This document shows, in pieces, positions 1 to 13,634 of a stretch of 49,293 bases of DNA (the first letter of the stretch is position 1; each line of letters begins with the position of its first letter). A program made the position numbers and the translations under genes. The DNA comes from Bondarzewia mesenterica (Eukaryota > Basidiomycota > Agaricomycetes > Russulales > Bondarzewiaceae), in assembly GCA_004802705.1 (NCBI GenBank), contig SGPL01000229.1:1-49293 (forward strand), read 5' to 3'. The notes under the pieces were generated by a model. That model ran no database searches. It was not told where the DNA came from and was given only the letters and a program-made list of their open reading frames with translations.

Positions 1-3
1 CTA

Positions 4-261
4 ATGGCCGAACAGTACAAGCATCTAAACGGTACGCCAGACTTTCATGTTGTGTGGAATTCGAGTCGTGGACTCGCAGTCAATGGGACAGATGCACGCA
101 TCTTTCGACGCGAGCACGGCATCAGCGGCGACGAGTTCTGCCTAGTTGAGATGAGCAAGTCGAGCAAAGCAGGGATACTGGACCGCCTCCCACAGACCCC
201 TAGAGAGGAAGCTCAGTATGTGAGTCAACAGGAAAGACGAATATATAGAAACCCGATATAA
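4..261 (+). other. Unassigned open segment at the left edge
   Basis: An open frame of 85 codons that may be an exon of a gene starting outside the window. I recognise no domain. A GTGAGT donor-like site follows the Glu-Glu-Ala-Gln stretch near position 219, which would end the exon there; the remaining codons would then be intron. From about position 190 onward the DNA is related to the stretch beginning near 5150, so this segment lies on the border of a duplicated block. It could equally be chance reading of non-coding DNA. Confidence 0.25.
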
Positions 262-300
262 AATGCATTAACACTCCCGTCATAACTTAAGTAACACAAC

Positions 301-681
301 TCAAGGTCTTCTCAAGAAAATTTTGAGTTTTTGACCTTTTACATCCCGCATCTCGACCCTCACGCGTTCCACCATGCCGTTCAAACGTACAAAGCACGCG
401 CGATACGACTCAGCTCTACGATGCGCGCGACGAACATGAGAAACCCGAGCACAAGAGCCACGGGCGTTGGAAGAGGAGCGATTCTGGGATCGCGATGAAC
501 GAAACTGTAGCTGCGTCACGCCAGTGTCGGCGAGGTACTTATGGAGTCCTTGTTCGTCGACCCTTGAAGAAGGCATCAGGTGCTCAACACCAAGGAACGT
601 ATAGTTGGGGAGATGCTGATACGGATGCAAGCCATATATATGTGACTTATTCTGAATGTGATTGTTGAGTTTCAAGTCCAC
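301..681 (-). pseudogene. Decayed copy of the membrane-protein C-terminus found at 5246-5701
   Basis: Read on the minus strand this frame shares with the better preserved copy a DTGV motif in the middle and a closing VERVRVEMRDVK-like tail (VFERLAERAKVEMHDIK in the other copy). The DNA between them can also be lined up, for instance around 430-480 against 5330-5375. In this copy the hydrophobic transmembrane stretch has become Arg/Ser-rich, as expected after small indels, so the reading frame no longer encodes a membrane anchor. Downstream DNA (about 210-300) is also related to 5165-5250, including a shared GTGAGTCAACA string and a CATTAA-ACTCCC string. I interpret it as a dead segmental duplicate. 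Confidence 0.55.
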
Positions 682-1494
682 ATGTCGTCGTCTTAGGTCG
701 AGAATGATTCGATAAGAACAGCGTTAGGATCAGACCTGCCATTCAAATTTAGAAGGAAGGGAGGGCCGGTCCAAGATAGAGGGAACTGGAATTCGCTTGT
801 GAAGTGGATCCGTCAATGAATTCGCCTAAGTCTCGGGAGGTGTGCATATTAATATCACGACTACGAGCTGTCGCTGGTAGGCGGCGCTCGGTCTGCTCCT
901 GTAGAGTAGAATGAAGAGAGAATTCTCAATCTCGCTCGAGAAAATCGGAGGGAAGAAAAGAGCAAGGGAGAATCAAGTTCGAAGTACTTTTGTCGGACTT
1001 CTGCCTCCGGTGCTACGGCCCATTCAACCATTTCCTCCGCTCTGCTACTCCGAGTCCGATCCGCCCATCACATGACACTTCCGCCCGCAGGATGTCTCTT
1101 GCCCACGACGCCGGCGCATCTGAGCCATCTCGCATGTTTAAGTTCCCCCACTATCTGGTCAGACGCCGCTCCTTGAAGGCCGACATCAACCGCTGAACAT
1201 CAAGAACCTTAGGTACCATATGGAAGAGAACTATCGCAGACCGCACCCGGACGTCTCAAACAGAAAGTCTTATTCGTCTTGTTGTATGTGCATGACGACA
1301 GTCCATAAGTCTTGACATGAATAATCACTCAAGGTGATATACCGGGTCCTTTGTGATCTTTCCCTTTTTGTTTCTATCATACAGCTGACACTGTACTAAG
1401 CACTGAGTCTTCCCGAGGTTTGGTAGTGCGTGTGAAGAGTCCAGTGCATCCGATATAAATGGCGTGGTACCTCGACACCAACTAGCCTTCACCC
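682..1494. other. Intergenic stretch without a recognisable gene
   Basis: No frame here shows a familiar motif. A 68-codon plus-strand frame at 990-1196 is rich in Ser, Arg and Pro and has no support beyond being open. The last 50 bases serve as the leader and promoter of the monooxygenase that starts at 1495. Confidence 0.4.
1454..1460 (+). promoter_or_regulatory. TATA-like box ahead of the monooxygenase
   Basis: The heptamer TATAAAT lies 34 bases upstream of the ATG at 1495. That spacing is short for a fungal core promoter plus leader, so it is a candidate only. Confidence 0.3.
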
Positions 1495-3679
1495 ATGTCT
1501 TCCAACATTCCTGTCCTTGTCGTGAGTTGTACCGTTCTTTATTCGTCGCCTTCACCTAATCATCTTCACAGGTTGGCGCTGGACCAACAGGTCTTGTCGC
1601 TGCCCTTTCTCTTGCTCAGCATGGCATCAAAGTCCGTATCATCGACAAAGCCGACAAGTTTCACGTTGGCTCGCGCGGGTTTGGTCATCAGGTATATCTC
1701 CTCTATTCCGATAGTCAGCCATTCCTCTGACCGTGTTATCGTCTTCAAGCCTCGCACTTTCGAGCTCTTTCAGATCCTCGGCATCGTTGATGATGTCCNN
1801 AAGCTCGCCACCCCCATCCCGACTATGCGTGCGTATAANTTACCGGGAGGTACGGTGCCTGTCAAGACCTGGGATCTGTANGAAAAAACCGGTGTGTGGC
1901 CCGACCGGCCCTATGTAAGTTCTTCTNTCACCGTCTTGCACTCCNGTATCTGACCTCGTTNCCAGGCNAATGGCGGNTGTCTCAGCCAAGACCTTTTGGA
2001 GGGGATCATCCGTACTNACCTTGCCAAGTANGGTGTCACCGTCGAACTTGGAANATGTCTAGTTGCTATTGAACAAAGTGCGAACGANATAACCGCCACN
2101 ATCACCGTCAATNANTCTGGCCNAGCAGAAACGCAGGAAACGATCGTCGCCAAATANCTTNTNGGCGCTGATGGNGCNAGAGGTGAGTCTTGCNCGTNTT
2201 GTATNNTGGGGACANANGATAATGNATCNGCCACNAGGAGCAACCAGAAAGCTTCTCGGCCTCACTTTCCAGGGTGAGACCCGCGATGCCGATGGCATGG
2301 TATGGGGCGANGTTGAGATTCGCGGGCTCGCCAGCGATGTNCGTCCTTTCTTTTCATATCCNCATTCAANTTCAGGACTTNTTTATGCANANTATTGGCA
2401 CATCTGGGGCAAACCAGGCCACTTCACGTACGTCTTATAGTCAATGAGNGCCCTAGTTTTTTTTTNTTCACATCTTCTTGGAAATAGCATNATNGCTCGT
2501 CCCCTCAGCCCNANTGGCAATAAATTNGGNATCGGAATCACCGGGCAGAACTTCGATCCCACGGCTCTCGCCGAGCCAGAAAANGTCAAGCAGNTTATCT
2601 ATACCGAAACNCAACGAANGGATCTCGAGTTTGGGGAGTTTACGTGGTTGTCGTACTTNAAGTGNGTTTTTNGACTTCCTCGATTNTCCTNAACTTGACC
2701 TCAACCTTACAGACCGAACATGAGGATGGTGAATAAATTTCAACAAGGGAGAGCTTTCGTCGCNGGAGGTTGGCTTTCATTAACCTCCTGAGGACAGTCA
2801 TGCGCATTGCTTATGATTTATGCATCGTAGACTCTGCGCACGTACATTCACCAACCGGAGGGCAAGGAATGAATTNCAGCGTTCAGGACGCCGTAAGTCA
2901 AATACCGTATATTCAGTNATNAATGACCTAAAGCATTCGCTTCGCAGTCTAATCTCGCTTGGAAGCTCGCACTGGTACTCAAAGACCTCGCNCCACCTAC
3001 CATTCTTTCCNCCTTCAATGAAGAGCGNCTTCCCNTCATCACTCAGATGTTGCATGCCACTACCGCTCTATACACGCACACCGTGGCGAAGGAGAAGCCT
3101 GTTGACGCGCCCGAGAAAGAGAAGACAGAAGACGAGACAGCGTCTGGTTGGTTCCGGTGGAGGAACACCGCTCTNGAAATGTACGGCATNNACTATAGGC
3201 TTAGCAGTATCGTCCTCGAGGAGCGCGACACGAAGCCGCAGGATCCGGAGGATGCTCTGGCGCGGGCGTACGCCGGGTACGAGGGCTTCGGGACTCTGCG
3301 CGCTGGTGATCGCGCCCCCGAAGCACCTGGGCTCATCCTGGGTGGGAAGGATACATCACTGTTCAAGCTGTTCACGTCCTCTCAACATACCGTGCTCATC
3401 TTCGCGGAGAATGGTAAGGGCGAGGATGTTGGCAAGGCCTTGAAGGCGAGCTCCAACTACCCCAAGGACGTGGTGCAGATCGCCAGCAATGATACGGGCG
3501 ATTTCGACGGAGCCACTGTAGTTGTGGACCGCGACAATCATGCGCACAAGGCATACCTTGTCGAGGAGGGCTCGATGACCATCGTCATTGTGCGTCCGGA
3601 TGCATTCATAGGCGCTATCCTGAACGACGCGGGGGGAATTGGTAGGTATTTCTCGAAAATTTTGAAGGCGTCGGTTTAA
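1495..3679 (+). CDS. FAD-dependent aromatic monooxygenase (phenol hydroxylase type)
   Basis: Nine exons (1495-1521, 1572-1691, 1750-1914, 1966-2182, 2238-2427, 2488-2661, 2713-2768, 2831-2892, 2948-3679) join in frame to about 580 residues. The start is set by a nine-codon first exon that splices into VGAGPTGL, the Rossmann GxGxxG fingerprint for FAD. A GADG motif lies near residue 160. The GD motif AGDSAHVHSPTGGQGMN is created across the 2768/2831 junction; it contacts the FAD ribose in the PHBH fold. The last 200 residues look like the thioredoxin-like dimerisation domain of phenol hydroxylases. Such enzymes hydroxylate phenols using NAD(P)H and oxygen. About 50 undetermined bases fall in exons 3-9, so several residues are unknown, but no stop is seen. 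The substrate cannot be told. Confidence 0.9.
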
Positions 3680-5150
3680 AATGATCCTTATGATGTTGCG
3701 ATTCGGATTCTGGCCGTTTGTAAGATTTGTACGACTCGCCCAATGGCTCGTTTATTCATGAACAATGTACTCAAGTACTTTGTACCGACCAAGTCTGAGT
3801 GCAAATGAACGATATTGACCCTCCGCACACCTTAGATAAATATACGGTACGGCGACTATGTCTTGCCTCCTTGTTTAGCTATCATTTCCCGGCCTTGTCA
3901 AAATCGTCGATACTTGAACGCGGGGCAGAGCGTCCAAGTGTCATGGCACCATGTGAAGAGTGCCAAGGGAAAAGAGGCTTCCCTGGTGCTACTTACATCA
4001 AAGCCGATCGTCTTGAAAAGAAATGGTGGGGGGTTCGATTTGGAGTTAAACCTGAGCTTAAACCAGACGCACCACCAGGATAAAATCCGAGCTACCGACT
4101 AGGCATTTAGCCTGTAAATGCCCTTCTCGTGTTCCAATTCGGCGTCATTCAGCAGTAACAGCGATCCCGGTGCATCAGCCTCGCCCCCGCCAGAAGGTAA
4201 AAACCAGCCATACGGTTCAAACGAAGATGATAGAGAGTACACACGTGCGTAATTGTACGAAGTCTAGTTGGATGGATGAGCGGTAGAGTCCATCTCATTC
4301 AGAGTGACTTCGGCTGCATCCGTACTCTCTCGTTTCCTGCGAGTTCTTCATCTCTTCGCCAGGGTAGGAGGGGTGTCTCGGTGGCGATTGATCGTAGAGA
4401 GTTCAGCTGGCGGAGGTTGGGGGGTACGGGAGGCGGTGTGTTGCGATCCCTGGGGGCATCTCGAAGAAACCTTTGTCAGGACGCCAACTTCGTCCGCAGT
4501 TATCCTCGCTCCTTGCAAGCTTGGAGGTAACATCGCCAACGCAGACGAGCAACCAGCCCTCAGAGGGTTGAGACGACATGAGTGCGCAACGGAGTCGCGA
4601 CCTGCCGGGATAGAGCGAATGATTCTTGTGCACACGGTTGATTCCACCTCGAAGTCTCTAGTCCAGTTTTCCGCCTGAGGCATGGTGAGCGTTGATGCTG
4701 ACCGATTAAGTAAGACGCGCTGACTTTAAGGCAGAGGTTTTCGCTGTATGTGGTATCGTCTCGTGTGCTATTCTCGATGTGAAACACTCACATTGATGAG
4801 GTGTGCGCCGCCAAAGTCGACACAATGCTGCTTCGCATCGGCGCTTGTCTGGAAGTTAGAGTCATCGTTCCAATTCTCTAGGACAGCTGGTGAAGGGGTA
4901 AGATGGCAGAAGGCGTATCATGCAATCGCGAACCCAACACTGATGCACGCGAACCTCTAGGCTTGCCACATGCCTATTGGATGATTTGAGTTCATAGCGG
5001 ACAACTACAACTGACATGTATATTGCGGCTTTATGGCGTCGATGTGTGCGTTGTAAATGAAAAGATTATGACGGTAAGGTGCTGGTTGAAAAAGGACTTA
5101 CCTTGAGAACGATGTAGTGTTAGGACTCCACCCTTTCGCCGCCAAGTCAG
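3680..5150. other. Unassigned stretch with exon-like segments
   Basis: No complete gene is visible. Two minus-strand segments look like exons because good splice signals border them. One lies at about 4794-4879: after a CTAG acceptor it reads NWNDDSNFQTSADAKQH then CVDFGGAHLIN, and ends at a GTGAGT donor. The other ends at a GTAAGT donor near 5103 and reads MSDLAAKGWSPNTTSFS. I do not recognise the protein. Plus-strand frames at 3799-4083 and 4304-4678 overlap one another in several phases and look like chance openings. Confidence 0.3.
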
Positions 5151-5560
5151 ACATACCGTCCCTGGATCGCAGTGAGTCAACAAGGAATGGAGAACTCGTA
5201 CAAACACACCTTCACACGCTCACAAAATACATTAATACTCCCATCTCACTCAGCCTTGATATCATGCATCTCGACTTTGGCGCGCTCCGCCAACCGCTCA
5301 AACACCCGTATCGTGCTCGGGACGATAAGCACCGCGATGCCGGCGACAACGGCAAGGAATACGAGCACCGGGGAAAGGGACGCGGGGAGGACGTTGAAAT
5401 ACAGTGGTTCTAAAATCACGACGAACGGGACTAAAGCTGGAGCTGAAGCCGAAGCTGAGTTGGGCGCGCGGACGCCAGTGTCGACGAGGCGAATCCGTGC
5501 GAAGCGGCGGCGGGTTTGCGCAGAGGACAGTGGGGAAACGGTTTCGGCGTGAAGGAGAGG
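5150..5560. repeat. Better preserved copy of a segmental duplication (partner at about 190-690)
   Basis: The minus-strand 3' end of the membrane-protein gene and about 100 bases beyond its stop reappear in decayed form at the left edge. Shared short strings include GTGAGTCAACA, CATTAA-ACTCCC and CGATGC-GGCGACAA-like blocks in the same order. The two copies are in the same orientation about 5 kb apart and bracket the monooxygenase gene. Confidence 0.5.
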
Positions 5561-5877
5561 GGCGGTGGATATGTTCAGGTAGGACAGCAGTTCATGGGGC
5601 TTGTAAAGCTGTATTGAGAATTCCGTGGGGTACTGAAAGTTCATCAATGAGACAGGTATATCCAGACGAGCAGCAGGGACGTTCTTACAGATGCGGGCCA
5701 TGATATCCTAAATGTAAATTTCGAGTAGCGCGTCCATGCAACGTCATCCAGGTCCAGTGCAATCCAGAGCTCATATGGACAGGGATCAGAGGTTGTCGGA
5801 CGGCAGGCGAGGTTGAGGGATGAGTGGATCGGCGCGGGTTCAACAAACCATCGACGTTCGTTTGCGCTGGAGTTCAA
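5246..5877 (-). CDS. C-terminal part of an unidentified single-pass membrane protein
   Basis: Two minus-strand exons are suggested. The upstream one (about 5877-5740) contains a Cys-bearing segment ending in a YELWIALDLDD motif. The second (about 5707-5246) follows a TTTAG acceptor and reads through to a stop at 5246. Its end holds one strongly hydrophobic helix (FLAVVAGIAVLIVPSTIRVF) followed by a short charged tail ending VEMHDIKAE, the layout of a type I membrane protein with a short cytosolic end. No start codon with a signal peptide is visible upstream, so the 5' part may be lost. The intron joining the two parts would be unusually short (about 35 nt), which also hints at damage. A lumenal ER protein such as PIG-X/Pbn1 has this topology, but I have no motif to claim it. 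Confidence 0.45.
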
Positions 5878-6533
5878 AATTGGCCTGGGAGGTACAATTC
5901 GTGAAGTTAGTATTTGAATACTGTTAAAGATGTAATATGAAGAGGGTCTCGCCAGTTTGTTGTGCTTGGGAGATGGGTTTCTGTTGTCGTGGAAGCGTGA
6001 AAGTTGACTATCTCTGTGTTAGCTTCAACTGTTTGAATCTGGAGGAATAAGAAAAGGATTGAGAAAATGTGGTAAAACATTGGGAGAGCCTGCGCCTGTT
6101 GGTGTCAAGAGATACAGCAGGTCCTTGAGAGTTATTCTAATAGGCCTCCGAGATGGATGAAGTGGTCTTGGAGGGTCTTGGTTACCAAATTTAGGAACAG
6201 AGGTCGTTAGAGGCCGTTACAGGCCGTTACGGCTGTCTCAGATCTCCTCCGACTCTACTTACGCACCCGAACAACTATTCAAATATTCATGGCTCTACAT
6301 CTTGCTTGAGCTACTCACTGGCGCTCACTCGTTTCGCATTTGTTCGCGACCAAGCTGCAACTGCAGTTTCATCGCCGACGACATACCAGGAAGCTACAAA
6401 TACATGGCAAAGCGCGATAAACTTCACATGCAGTGACCAGTCCTTCTTTTTCATACATATCTTTGAACTGCTTCAAACTTCAAGAAGTGCCAATCTCACC
6501 ATCGAGCGCTTCATCCCTACCCTCTGACGCCAT
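5878..6533. other. Intergenic stretch, nothing recognised
   Basis: No supported gene. A short imperfect tandem of AGGCCGTTAC occurs near 6208-6232. An open plus-strand frame at 6306-6527 has no recognisable motif. Confidence 0.4.
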
Positions 6534-7148
6534 TTAGCCTGTCCTCAAAATCAAGTGCACACCGCTGTCCGAACTCACGACGTCGCTGATTTGGTCGACG
6601 TTGAGCGCATACGCAGCATCCTCAAACGGCTTTTGCATCTGTCCTGGACGGAACCACCCCAAATCACCACCGTGATCGTGCGAGGAGCAGTCAGAGTGAG
6701 CCGAGGCGAGTTCAGCGAATTTGGATGTAGAGCCGTCGATCTCTGCAGCGTACTGTTGGAGCAGCGCGATCGCCTCTTCCTTCGAGCGCGTGATGTTCGC
6801 CTTGAATTTCGGTTCATTGCTCTTCAGTGACTCTCTTGGTTGCAGAGGGAGGCACAGCGTACCTCTTTCCAACTCGACGGCCTCCTGCTCCCGCTGTGCT
6901 TCACCAGAAGATGGCTGGCGCGCACTTGCGCAGGTCGTCCGCTCCCGTTCAGATAATCGCTGGATCCAGGAAGGGTCTGGACTTGCTCCTCTGTAAGCTC
7001 GGAAGGACGGTCCCAGGACGACTGCTTCGTCTGGGTGTTGAAGAAGTATGGCATGCCCCGGGAACTCGAAAGGCGGACTTCCCAGACAGACTAGATAGGA
7101 TGGTGAGCGCACTTCATTCGGATATGCTGGGGGACGGTGAAATACCAT
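6534..7148 (-). CDS. ESS1: Peptidyl-prolyl cis-trans isomerase, Pin1/Ess1 type
   Basis: Three exons: the ATG alone (7148-7146), then 7090-6863 and 6800-6534, giving 165 residues, the usual length for this family. The start is set by splicing: ATG joins directly to [18 protein letters not shown], the WW domain, whose second Trp is in the SSWDRP motif. The parvulin domain follows, beginning [19 protein letters not shown], with the Arg pair that binds the phosphate of pSer/pThr-Pro. Later come [11 protein letters not shown], the [12 protein letters not shown] helix and the closing [10 protein letters not shown]. Pin1/Ess1 twists phospho-Ser/Thr-Pro bonds, chiefly in the RNA polymerase II C-terminal repeat, in the nucleus. 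All core residues I would look for are present. An intron immediately after the start codon is unusual but supported by a branch-like CTCAC and a CTAG acceptor. Confidence 0.95.
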   Translation of the reverse strand: MVFHRPPAYPNEVRSPSYLVCLGSPPFEFPGHAILLQHPDEAVVLGPSFRAYRGASPDPSWIQRLSERERTTCASARQPSSGEAQREQEAVELERGTLCLPLQPRESLKSNEPKFKANITRSKEEAIALLQQYAAEIDGSTSKFAELASAHSDCSSHDHGGDLGWFRPGQMQKPFEDAAYALNVDQISDVVSSDSGVHLILRTG

Positions 7149-8954
7149 AGCTTTGAGATGCTCTTGATTGACCGTAGAATGAGTGTTTGAGTGTCAGCGT
7201 GCAATCCTCGATCAAGTTCAATGGGTTTGCCGTGTGCACGTCATATATCCCACGCCTTTCGTGTGACATTGCGTGATTGACGCGTCATGTCGCGTATATG
7301 GTGTCACATTGGACCCTAGCACGATCAATCGCAACACATAGATGCGGTTCGTCCTCTTTTTTGTGGATTTTTGCGATTTTCTAAAGACTTCGTAGATCTA
7401 CGGTGGCAGCGAATTTAAATCAATATCATCTGGTTGCTCAAATCCATCACCAATATCTTTCGGTTCAATCATTCAAGTATTTCCGAACCAGAGAACACCC
7501 GCCACTTACTCATTTAATACTCTTCCCATTATCTTGTCCCACGCGAATCCTCATTTTGTCGTTTTCAATGCCTGTCAAAATTTGAATGCAGTCGACACTG
7601 CCGCAATATCATGCCATGCCGCGAAGGCACTTGGCATATTGGACAATGATACTCTCATTCTTCGGGACAAAGCTCGGGTCATATCTCCATCGTGGTTTAA
7701 CACAGAGGTGCCGTGAGCATTCACCATAGGACCTCAAACGCTTGTTCCGACGCTCCATCGTTCAAGTGACTCTGGATCCTCTGAATCTGTGCTCTTTGAT
7801 TTTGCAGAAGAGATAGGAGAGAAGGCGGATGAAGAATTGGCCAAGAAGCAGAATTGTGTCGAGCAGTGCAAGAAGCGCATGCATTCACGGGCTGCCAAAT
7901 GCTCAGAGGAAGCCAGAGAGCGTGGGTGGGGATCTCTTGTTGTTAATGGTGCCGAGCTAAGGAGATATTCAAGAGAGAGGGCGTCCAGTGTGGATGGTGT
8001 TGCGCTCGAGGCCAACATTTTACCGTGAGTAGAGATGGGCTGATTTGCTCAAAGCTGTGTTTCACTGTGATAATTTGTTCAATGTGGACCCACGGCGAGA
8101 TGGAAGGTTCGTGACTATTTATTTTCGTTCCTTACAGCCTGAGTCTCTTCTAGAAATCATATTGTCTGGTGGACTGTAAATTGAGCCCATTCCATGACGA
8201 TTTGATGAATCATGAAGATTATCGCACTTCCAAGCAAACTGGCGACAGAGATGCGATTGGCTATATCATAGTAGTCTGGTTGCAAATTCCTGAGACAGGT
8301 GTTCAGGCGAATGGTCATGCGAGCGTGGCGGCTGACTTGGTCCTTCCGAAGTACTATTCCTCGCTGTGATTCAGATTCTGCTATCGTCCATTTGGCAATC
8401 TTCTGTGACACGTTCAGGACTACCTTCCCCACGTTATCTCCTTCAACTGCATTGGCATTCTCACAGGATCATTGTTATTAGCACCTTTCGTGGACGCAAG
8501 TGGCTCAGGCGTGCGCTCGGACTGTATTCGCCTATTGGTAAGTTTGTCAGCCACTCAGTTGGAGTATAATTGTATACGAAGACGCTCGTGATGACTTTCA
8601 AATTGCTTTCTTGATTCAACAGGTTTTTGCATATTGATTTCCCTGTCTTCAAGTTGAAGGAAGAAAGTACGATCTGTTCCAGTACTTGACAGGTACTGTG
8701 GACACGGTCGAAAGTATTCCCATTTTCTGCACCCCGTTCACTTATATTAAGTTCAGCTGACGCTGAAATGCGGTCGTTTTTTTTCTGACCACCAATGATG
8801 ACTACCCCTCTTCTTTTCAATGTCAGGAGACTCTGTGAAGCGGCGATTTGATGGCTGAAATGATCATCCTCCTGCACCGGGGGGTCTTTATTGAGAGAGA
8901 GGCATACTTGCACAAGTGTGACCTTTCCTCCTCTCATCTGCACCAGAGCTCAGG
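7149..8954. other. Long unassigned stretch between the isomerase and the transporter
   Basis: The first 250 bases are the isomerase promoter side. A plus-strand open segment at about 7741-8028 encodes a Lys/Glu-rich protein piece (LFDFAEEIGEKADEELAKK near its start) ending at a GTGAGT donor. It could be a real exon, but no upstream exon could be joined with confidence. A minus-strand segment near 8340-8160 has a hydrophobic run (ISVASLLGSAIIFMIHQIV) and may be a remnant of a membrane protein. Neither is recognised. Confidence 0.3.
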
Positions 8955-11431
8955 ATGGCATTTGGTATACTCGGTGAGTTTTCCCTTCGGCAAACGCGGA
9001 AAGGTACTCTCAACAATGTTTTGGACTTTCGATCCGTAGAAGACGATCATATGACGCACGTCCCTGGAACTGCGCTCCTGTCAGAACTGAGCATTGTGCG
9101 GGGACATGAAGTCACTATCGACGAGGCATCGGACCTGAAACGCGGGACAGGGAGAGATGCACATATCATATTGAACCCGCAGCCTTCGGATGATCCAAGG
9201 GATCCGTACGTCTTACGCCCGCCCACATCAGCGGTTCCAAAAAAAACTCATGCTCTCTCAAAAAACCCAGATTGAATTGGCCACGGTGGAAAAAGGAAGC
9301 TTGCTTTTGGACGTTGTGGGTTCGCCTCTTGATCTGAAACAGCGATCGATATGCATTGCTCTACTCATGTTCTCCCATTGTCCCCTTCATACTACAGAGC
9401 ATTCGCTGCGAGTTTGGATGGTGCCCTGTCCCCAATGACAGGACCGAGCTATGTTCTCCTCTCCAAGAAATTCGACACTTCGGTTGATACCGTTGCATCT
9501 AGCTTCGGCGCCATCCTATTAGGCCTTGGATGTTTTATGTACGCACTCACATGCTACAGCGAAGTTGCTTGCTCACCCGAAGTACAGGTTTATACAAAGT
9601 TCTTTTGCAGTTAAATTTGGTCATCGGATCGTGTATCTATGTTCAGTCTCCTTGGTGAGCATCCAACTATGGATCCGAGAACAATCCGTCTAAACAGTGG
9701 ACACGCAGATGTTCATAGCATGCATATGGTGTGCCGTTAGCCCCAATCTGGCGTCCATAAGAGCCTCCCGCGTGTTCCAGGGTTTTGGCATGTCTGCGTT
9801 GCAAAGTCTGGTTGCATCTACCATTGAGCAGATTTTTTTGTGCGTAATATTTTCGATCCGTCAATGAACTGTGTTGAGCTTGATCTCCGCGTAGCATACA
9901 CGAACGCGGAGCACGAGCTGTCATCTGGAGCTTTGCCATCATGGCAGGAATCACCCTGTATGTTGACGACTTCAGATCTGCTATACTTTGCTTGAGTTTA
10001 ACAAGATATTGGCAGCGGTCCGTTGATTTATGGCTACGTTGTCCAGAATCTTTCCTGGCAGATGGGATTCTGGCTTGTGAGCATACCTTTAGGCATCTGC
10101 ACCCTTCTTGTCTTTTTCTTCGTGCCCGAGGTATGTACTCTCTCGCTTCCCAGTTGAGCTCCTCCATTCGACATCTCACGATGCCCGTTACTGCGCCCAG
10201 ACGACATTCGTGCGGGATTCTGTCTTGACAAAGATGGATGGCGAATTTGAGATATCCAGTCGCAAGGAAAAGCTGACCTCGATTGAAGAGACGGCTTCTG
10301 TTCCAAGCCTCTGGCACAAACCCAGCTATGTATCTCAGTTAAAGGTCTGGAATGGTACTTTCAGCAACGAATCGTTATGGAAGATTATTGCTCGACCTAT
10401 TCCGTTTGTTTGTTCGCCTGTGGTACGTTCATTTTTACTTCTAGTTCAGCTTTGCTCGTGGCGACCATGCAACATAGACTGTCTTCCTCTTCCTCTCTCA
10501 TGGGATGCAAACCGCTTGGCTGAGTAAGTGGATATTCTTGCTTCAAAATGCGATACTAACCGTCTCCATTATCATCCCTTTCAGGTCTGCTGCCCATTTG
10601 CTCGTCCACCATCTTCACCATCGAGTACGGGTTTGATGCCTCGCAAATCGTCCGTCCTCCCCCCCCTTAACACCCGTATTCCAGTGTTCCTAATATATTC
10701 TAAATTTCTCAGGGCTTGACTAACTTGGGCGGGATTGTCGGTATTGTCATTGCGATGGTCTTAACAGGCCCATTGACCGATTGGGGTGCCGTGTGGATGG
10801 CAAAGCGGAACGGCGGCGTGTACGAGCCCGAATTCAGGCTCGTGTTCATGTCCACCATGCTGTTTGGTGTATTTGGATATGCGGGATGGGCAGGTGCGTG
10901 TTGGCCTTTGTTCGACTTGGAGTTGATTGATCTGACAGGGGACCGACAAATGCTAGTGGGTACAGGGAACAATATGCCTTGGATAGGCGCCGTGGCCTGC
11001 CTCGCGTCAGTTGCAAGATTTTCATTACAGTCTTCTTAGCTCAATAACTCACGTCCTGCACAGAATGGCGAACTTTAGCATGGTTGTCTCTGGCGCCGCC
11101 GCCGTGACGTACCTCTTGGATACGCACGGGTCCAACGCGCTGCACTGCCTTGCCATCAGCAACTTCCTCAAAAACATGGTTCTGTACGGCTTCAGCTTCT
11201 TCGCTAACGGCATGGTTGAACGGCGTGGGGTCAAAACGACCCTCCTGATCCTCGCGGGATGTCAGGCATTCTGCTGTCTGGCGTCGGTGCCGATGTACGT
11301 TTTGGGGAAGCGGGCGAGGTCGTGGGTGAGTGGTTTCGCCTTTGCATCGATGAGAACGGTGCTGATGCGGTGAGCATGATTGATGATAGATCGCAAGGAA
11401 TCCTGGATTTTTCCTGGTCGGTGGCCCGTGA
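8955..11431 (+). CDS. MFS transporter (DHA1/Hol1-like)
   Basis: About 15 short exons join in frame to a protein of roughly 560-590 residues. Exon 1 (8955-8973) encodes MAFGIL and splices into EDDHMTHVPGTALL, the characteristic start of this fungal MFS group; QPSDDPRDPLNWPRWKKE leads into helix 1. Hydrophobic segments follow in the usual pattern: ALSPMTGPSYVLL, VKFGHRIVYLCSV, SIRASRVFQGFGMSALQ (the helix-4 region), HERGARAVIWSFAIMAGI and GPLIYGYVVQNLSWQMGFW. A central hydrophilic loop is encoded at 10201-10422. The second half includes EYGFDASQIGLTNLGGIVG and ends ARNPGFFLVGGP. The last exon is set by a GTGAGT donor near 11324 and a GATAG acceptor. It is a proton-coupled plasma-membrane carrier by family; the substrate is not evident. 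No broken frame was seen. Confidence 0.9.
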
Positions 11432-11932
11432 ACGAATGAACGCGAGGAAGGCAAATAGGCGACATTATTCCTCTTAAGTTTTTGCTCGACTCTCATAAGC
11501 TATCTGTGTAAGTCTGTATGCCATAGTACCTCTTAACAAAAAAAAAAAACGTAAGACATCAATTTCAGACTAGAAAAAAAAAATGCTGGCGCAAGCAGAC
11601 GGTCTATGTGCCCATTTTCTCAGATTTTGATGGACTGCACAAAGGGCGAGATGAAGCCAGAGCAAAGCCGAACTATTCGATTAATGTCAAATCTCTACTA
11701 GGTGAGTAGTGAGGGTGCAACGACGACACGACGGTATACAATAGAAAAGGTCAGAAAGAAAGGGAACAAAACTATCTAAAGAAAATCGACTTCTTCTCTT
11801 CTCTCTCCTAGACTCAAACCTTCCTGTTCTTCTTTCATCCGCGACACAATTCTGAAATCCGAACATATAAATACTTGACAGTGAGCTAGTCCGTTCCCGT
11901 TACTTCGTGGCTTTGACCTTGTTCCGCTTTAT
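11432..11932. other. Shared 3' region between two convergent genes
   Basis: The transporter stop (11431, plus) and the epimerase stop (11933, minus) face each other. Two A-runs at about 11539-11550 and 11573-11582 could be part of a polyadenylation region. No gene is visible. Confidence 0.5.

Positions 11933-13634
<1,702 letters not shown>

Noticed and set aside
8461..8943. 160-codon minus-strand frame
   Set aside because: No motif, no splice logic and ordinary composition; it ends just before the MFS start and is probably chance.
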